A DNA stretch of 64,000 bases, taken from Diospyros lotus (taxonomy: Eukaryota; Streptophyta; Magnoliopsida; Ericales; Ebenaceae). The stretch lies in NCBI RefSeq assembly GCF_014633365.1, contig NC_068339.1, positions 14,965,925 to 15,029,924 of the forward strand, read 5' to 3'. Of this stretch, positions 60,201 through 64,000 are shown one piece after another. The notes under the pieces are model-generated. The model ran no database searches, was not told the DNA's origin, and saw nothing but the letters and a program-made list of their open reading frames with translations. Each line of letters opens with the position of its first letter. Position 1 is the stretch's first letter. Made by a program: the position numbers and the translations under genes.

Positions 60201-62581
60201 CTATTGATTGAATGAATCCATTCTGTTTTCCCTCTCAATTCTTATCTCCCTCTCTTTTCTGTCTGAACCCTCCCCCTTTCTTCTCAATTTCTCCCTCCAT
60301 TCTGTTCTTTCTTCTTCAATTTCCTCCAAAATCCCATTCTAAACCCTTGGAAAACCTAGGGCCGTGTCACATATATATATTTTTCATTACCATATATATA
60401 TGGTAATGGTTCTAGAGCAAGGTTATGGTTGGACTGCTGGTGTGACCACAGGCCATTATCTAAGGTTTTTTTTGAACTCTTACAGTGAATCAGGGATAAG
60501 ATTGGCCTTCATCAGTTTAGAAGACATCTTCATGGTTGTCAAATTGATTCTGATTGTATTCTTTCACTTAAACATTGTCACCCTTTTCAAGATGGAATAG
60601 CCTGTGGGTTTGGCATCCGTCAAGAGGAGGATCTTTAATTCTATAATGTCCAACAAGGAATTTCTTCCTTTGGAAAGTAATTTAAAAACCAAGGACTCCC
60701 CCTTCTAGCTTTTTTGTCTAGATTGCTCCCTGTAGTTTCATCCTCACTTGTGATCGATTTAAGGAGGAAGGATCGTATGGTTATTGATACGTCCTACTTG
60801 TGTAGGCAGAGTGATGACCCTGTTAACCACTTGCTTCTCCATTGTCAGGTTGCTCTTGAGGTTTGAGTTTGTTTTAGATCAGCTATGGTGATCAGCAGGT
60901 GATGTTGGCCTAGATCTTTTAGTTTATGTATTCTTGGGAAAAAATTTGTGGTAGCAATGAGATTGACTTACTCTTGGTTGCTTGCTACTTTTTGTTATTT
61001 TACTGGTTCTTGTGGCAAAACAAGCTAGAACCAAACTCTTTTTTTTTTTTCCCTTCTACAAAGCAAGCTAGAACCAAACTTTGTGATCGAAAGGTCAAGG
61101 TTTAAATTGTGGAAATGACCTCTTTGCAAAGCAAGGGTAAGGATGGGTAAAAAATGATCCTCCCTCGACCCCTGTAAAGCAAGGAAACTCATTCACTATG
61201 AATGCCCTCTTTTGTGAAGCAATGTTAAGATTGCATACAAAAACTACCCTCCCAAATCCTTGAAAGCACCTCATGCACTAGGTACACCCTTTTTTTCAAT
61301 GCAAGGGTAAGGCTACATACAGAAAACAACCCTCCCCCAATCCTCATAAGGAGAGGAGCCTCATGTAATAGGGACACCCCTTTATAGAAAGCAAGGGTAA
61401 GGTTTTATATGAAAAAAATCCTCCCCATGTCCTTCCGTAGGATAAGCTGCATATGGATGGAGAAATACAGGTTTCTTTGTCTTTGCTCCTTTGGTCAGGG
61501 CTTCCCCTATGTGGGGATTTCAAGGTGGAAGTAGATTCAAACTCATGATAGATAGCTTATATTGATAATCAATTAAATTTTGTTCCTCAGAAAAGGAAAA
61601 AGAAAATAGAGAAATGAAACAAAAGAATAAGATGTTTGTTTTTGGCTAATTCAATAAGATGCTATTTACCAGAAAAAAATTGAAAGCTTGGTGTGCAAGG
61701 TTCACTCTCTTACAGAGTTCTTTTGTTATACCATTTCCTGTTTAAAAAAAGAATGATTTTTTATGCATTAAGATCCTTACTGCTAATTGATCTGTTGTTA
61801 CTTCCCTGGTCCGATCCTGTCACTTCGGGCAAGACCAGAATTTTCAACCCTCTTCCGCTTGCATGCATGTGCATGAGGTAACACCCCTCTGATGGACCCA
61901 CCTGGGCCAGCAAAAGTGTTTTTGAGTTCTGTATAATTGCAGATAATTGATTATAGTCTTTTCTTCACATTTTTTGTTTCAGAGTATAATGACAATCTGG
62001 CTACTAAATATCCAACAGGGTCCCAGCTTGTGACTTCTAATTCGCGTGCCCAGTTTGATAGTAGTCTATTTGCTCCACAAGACCACCAGCAAATAACAAT
62101 TTCTCAACAAATCCACAGTGACAGATATGATAATGGGGTAGGCTTGGCACTTGGCCCTCCACAATCTTCAACATCATTTCCATCTATCAGCTCAACTGTT
62201 CAACAGTCCCATCTTAGCCCCTTTGACGACTGGTCAAACAATCGTGATAAGGTTGGTGAGGACTTCTTATCAGAAGACGAGATTCGCATCAGAAGTCATG
62301 AGATGCTAGAAAATGAAGACATGCAGCATTTGCTTCGATTCTTCAGCATGGGGGGTCATGCCTCTGTTAATGAGCCTGAAGACGGGTACAGTTTTCAATC
62401 ATATATGCCGATGTCACCACCAAACTTCAGCTTTGATGAAGGTCGTGGTCGCCCTGGTAAAGCTGTCGTAGGTTGGTTGAAAATCAAGGCAGCAATGAGG
62501 TGGGGCTTCTTTATCAGGAAGAAAGCTGCTGAGAGGCGGGCACAGATCGTAGAGTTGGATAACGAAGAGGACGTCCTTTGA
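49294..62581 (+). CDS. Calmodulin-binding protein 60 (CBP60) family transcription factor, CBP60B/C/D-like
   Basis: Eight exons: 49294-49397, 50401-50476, 53492-53550, 54820-55313, 55413-55573, 55652-55855, 56937-57165, 61983-62581. All introns have GT..AG ends, the phases agree, and the CDS is 1,926 nt (641 residues). The start [11 protein letters not shown] and the [27 protein letters not shown] segment match the CBP60 N-terminus. The conserved core covers about residues 60-370 ([54 protein letters not shown] just beyond). The calmodulin-binding segment lies at about 607-632 ([20 protein letters not shown]), C-terminal as in CBP60a-f and unlike CBP60g. Known members bind promoters of salicylic-acid and immunity genes in the nucleus. 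Closest subgroup by wording is B/C/D, from memory. Intron 7 hosts an LTR element. Confidence 0.95.
50477..53491 (+). other. CBP60 intron 2 with an extreme AT-rich block
   Basis: Three-kilobase intron. From about 50640 to 51540 nearly all bases are A or T, dominated by ATTAATA, AATATTA and ATAATATT words that can pair with each other. The rest is ordinary intron. Short frames within it are not conserved protein. Confidence 0.75.
53551..54819 (+). other. CBP60 intron 3 with a SINE-like fragment
   Basis: 54058-54130 contains CAAGTCTTAATCCCACCATA followed by TGGGGTCGGCTATGAATT, a wording seen in Au-type plant SINEs and related elements. A similar piece occurs in intron 7 near 57608. I recall the family motif from memory; ends were not defined. 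Confidence 0.5.
57786..60369 (+). mobile_element. Small Ty3/gypsy-like LTR retrotransposon with gag only
   Basis: 2,584 bp. Target duplication CATAT (57781-57785 and 60370-60374). LTRs 57786-58135 (350 bp) and 60042-60369 (328 bp), beginning TGTCATGACCCCAAGG. The left LTR ends CATGACA; the right has drifted to CGTGTCA. Primer site TGGTATCAAAGC (58138-58149) pairs with initiator Met-tRNA with one change. Purine tract AAAAAGGGTGG sits before the right LTR. TATAAATAGG in the LTR (about 57914) is a likely TATA box. The LTRs differ at many sites, so it is older than the 8.6-kb element. No pol is present. Confidence 0.9.
58740..59921 (+). pseudogene. Retrotransposon gag, decayed
   Basis: ATG at 58740 gives [20 protein letters not shown], a usual Ty3/gypsy gag start, then stops near 58813 and 58888. 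From 59262 to 59672 a frame is open with [75 protein letters not shown] and [13 protein letters not shown], the Retrotrans_gag domain. After a stop the frame resumes to a half zinc knuckle, LCYKCG, at about 59865. Protease, reverse transcriptase and integrase are absent. Confidence 0.9.
61070..61450 (+). repeat. Tandem degenerate SINE-like repeats in CBP60 intron 7
   Basis: GCAAGGGTAAGG-type words followed by a CATA(C/T) stretch, CCCTCCC and CTCATG-A---GG-ACACCC recur about four times at roughly 100-bp spacing (start points near 61125, 61220, 61302 and 61390). The wording resembles a dispersed element common in eudicot genomes (GGTAAGGCTGCGTACA...), here in tandem and heavily mutated. Confidence 0.6.
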
Positions 62582-64000
62582 AAGTGGTGTTCAGTTTTTC
62601 ATGCTGGATAGCGATGCTTCTTCCTACCGCGTTACCAATCTGACAGTTAATGCGATTCTTCATCGAAGCAAGCATGAGCTTTAGCCATTTGAAGGCCTCT
62701 GATCTCTTTACTGGAGACGAGGAACTCCCTTCTTGTACAGTTTCCTGAGCAGTAAGTCATTTCAGCTTAACACCCTTGTTATTTACTCAACTAGGGTGCT
62801 GCTCAAGTCTTCTCTTCTCATCTGGTTTGTGAATGGCATTGGTTTAGGGAACCAATATTTACTGCTGTTGAATGCTGTTTATTAGGGCAACATTTTCATT
62901 ATCACGACTGTTGGATGATGTTCTTGCAAAGTTCTGTTTTAAAATTTTCTTGTACCTTTTTTGTTTGTCTTCTTCTCACCTCTTATTGGTTTGGTTAAAT
63001 ATATATTTCCAAATTGCTCTAGAATGCAGTATGCATTGTTTGGTTTTAACTAAATTTATAAATCAAACTGTCAAAATTTGGTTAATTTAGTTCGATTTTT
63101 GTTAACACCAATATGGGTTCGGTTAGATTTAGTAGTATTGTGGGATAATTTGATTTATTTGAGTTTAGAAAATTTTAGTTTAGTCATCGGTGGAACAGAA
63201 TCACTAAATGCCCACTCCTACTAAGACCTAAACCTCTTAATCATGGAAAGGAAGTTTGGTTGGCAGTTCATTTCTATCATTATACCTCTTATCATGGATA
63301 ATTTTGGCTCTTTGGTTATGTTATGTGTAAAATGTTTTCCATTTTTTTTTACATTTTTTTGGTGTTTGAGTCATGAAAAAAATAAAAGATATCTATATAC
63401 ATAAATACACGTATATACATATACATGGACACACATCCCCACGTGCACATATATAGACAAAATGCATAGAAATACTCATCAACTTTGGTCTTTTAGCCAT
63501 GTAGTCCTTCCAAAGCGGACCTCACATGCCTCTAAATTTTCAATTTTGGAACAATCATACATTTCATTTGATGACATATGCGTGAGTTACATGCAGTATG
63601 ATGTGGACCTTTTCATTGACCAGGCCAATGAGAGGGTGCCATGTGTGACGTGGTGCACGGCGAAGCTGAGTCTCAAAGTTGCGAGAGAATGCGAGGTTGA
63701 TGGTGGAGGATATAGCAAAGGTTGGAACTGGTGACCCTTGCCTCGCGGAAGAGGAATGTGAAGACAACAGAGACCCCCCACAATACTTGGTGCCATTAAT
63801 TCATAACTCTATTTGTTTGGTGTCGCTGTTGATTCACAAACATAAACTGAGCTAAGCCGTCGTCAATTCACGAACACGAATCAACATTTCGTGCTTAGTG
63901 TTACTATTTTTGTGCAACACGAATCAATTCAACCTCAAGTATGCTCAATGTCGTTGTCAATTTACAAACACAAACTCTGTTGAGCCACCATCATAGTCGA
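62582..64000 (+). other. CBP60 3' UTR and downstream intergenic sequence
   Basis: 62582 to about 62900 is the likely 3' UTR; no single poly(A) signal is assigned. Beyond it no gene is recognised. 63390-63450 is rich in ATATACA/ACACA words. 63820-64000 repeats GTCGTCAATTCACGAACAC-like and AACACGAATCAA words several times and may be the edge of another element. Confidence 0.45.

Larger units (their letters stand above)
57166..61982 (+). other. CBP60 intron 7 (4.8 kb), host of several insertions
   Basis: Begins GTGAGTGC with a (CT)n(TA)n microsatellite (57171-57204). About 57605-57670 is a SINE-like fragment (GCCTTAATTCCATTAGGTGG then GGTCAGCCATGTAAATTC). 57786-60369 is an LTR element. 61070-61450 is a set of SINE-like tandem repeats. 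The intron ends TTTTTGTTTCAG at 61982. If it is spliced out normally, the protein is unaffected. Confidence 0.8.

Noticed and set aside
61937..61982. Frame start [10 protein letters not shown] at 61937 as a separate gene
   Set aside because: This is intron sequence before the acceptor at 61982; the conserved protein begins at EYNDN with the split codon from exon 7.

Overview
This is plant nuclear DNA, almost certainly from a eudicot. It holds a multi-exon calmodulin-binding CBP60 transcription-factor gene, tandem F-box genes of the FBA type, a nuclear copy of plastid ycf2, and long LTR retrotransposons with initiator-Met-tRNA primer sites. The species cannot be told from the sequence. Most of the window is intergenic and built of nested transposable elements.

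Layout. 1-485 is the edge of a reverse-oriented LTR. About 980-2950 is a decayed copy (A) of the F-box 3' flank that recurs twice later. 3347-3772 is a foldback element. 4105-5412 is a plastid ycf2 fragment split by a solo LTR (4411-5258). 6953 to about 12250 (minus) and 12863-21334 (plus) are two divergent, Helitron-like segments. Each carries a broken RPA70-like gene. The minus gene is split by a solo LTR (7522-8710). The plus gene is split by a Ty1/copia element (15457-20547), which itself holds a solo gypsy LTR (16402-18486).

F-box gene 1 (21616-22788) and F-box gene 2 (39214-40407) are tandem duplicates with duplicated 3' flanks (B and C). Flank B is broken by a minus-strand LINE remnant (25168 to about 35560). 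That LINE is broken by a young 8.6-kb Ty3/gypsy element (26040-34608), whose left LTR is broken by a hAT element (26345-26931). Further on come a MITE (38071-38646), three tandem copies of a 1.26-kb repeat (about 43172-46970), and an LTR-like remnant near 47690.

The best-supported host gene is CBP60 (49294-62581, plus). Eight exons join in frame to 641 codons and end in the family's calmodulin-binding segment. Its last intron carries a small LTR element with a decayed gag (57786-60369).

Functionally, only the CBP60 gene and the two F-box genes look intact. The rest records insertion, duplication and LTR recombination. I see no CRISPR array, no bacterial operon and no clear undescribed system. 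The most unusual parts are the paired RPA70-like genes on Helitron-like segments, the four-layer nest at 25-35 kb, and the young gypsy element without coding capacity.
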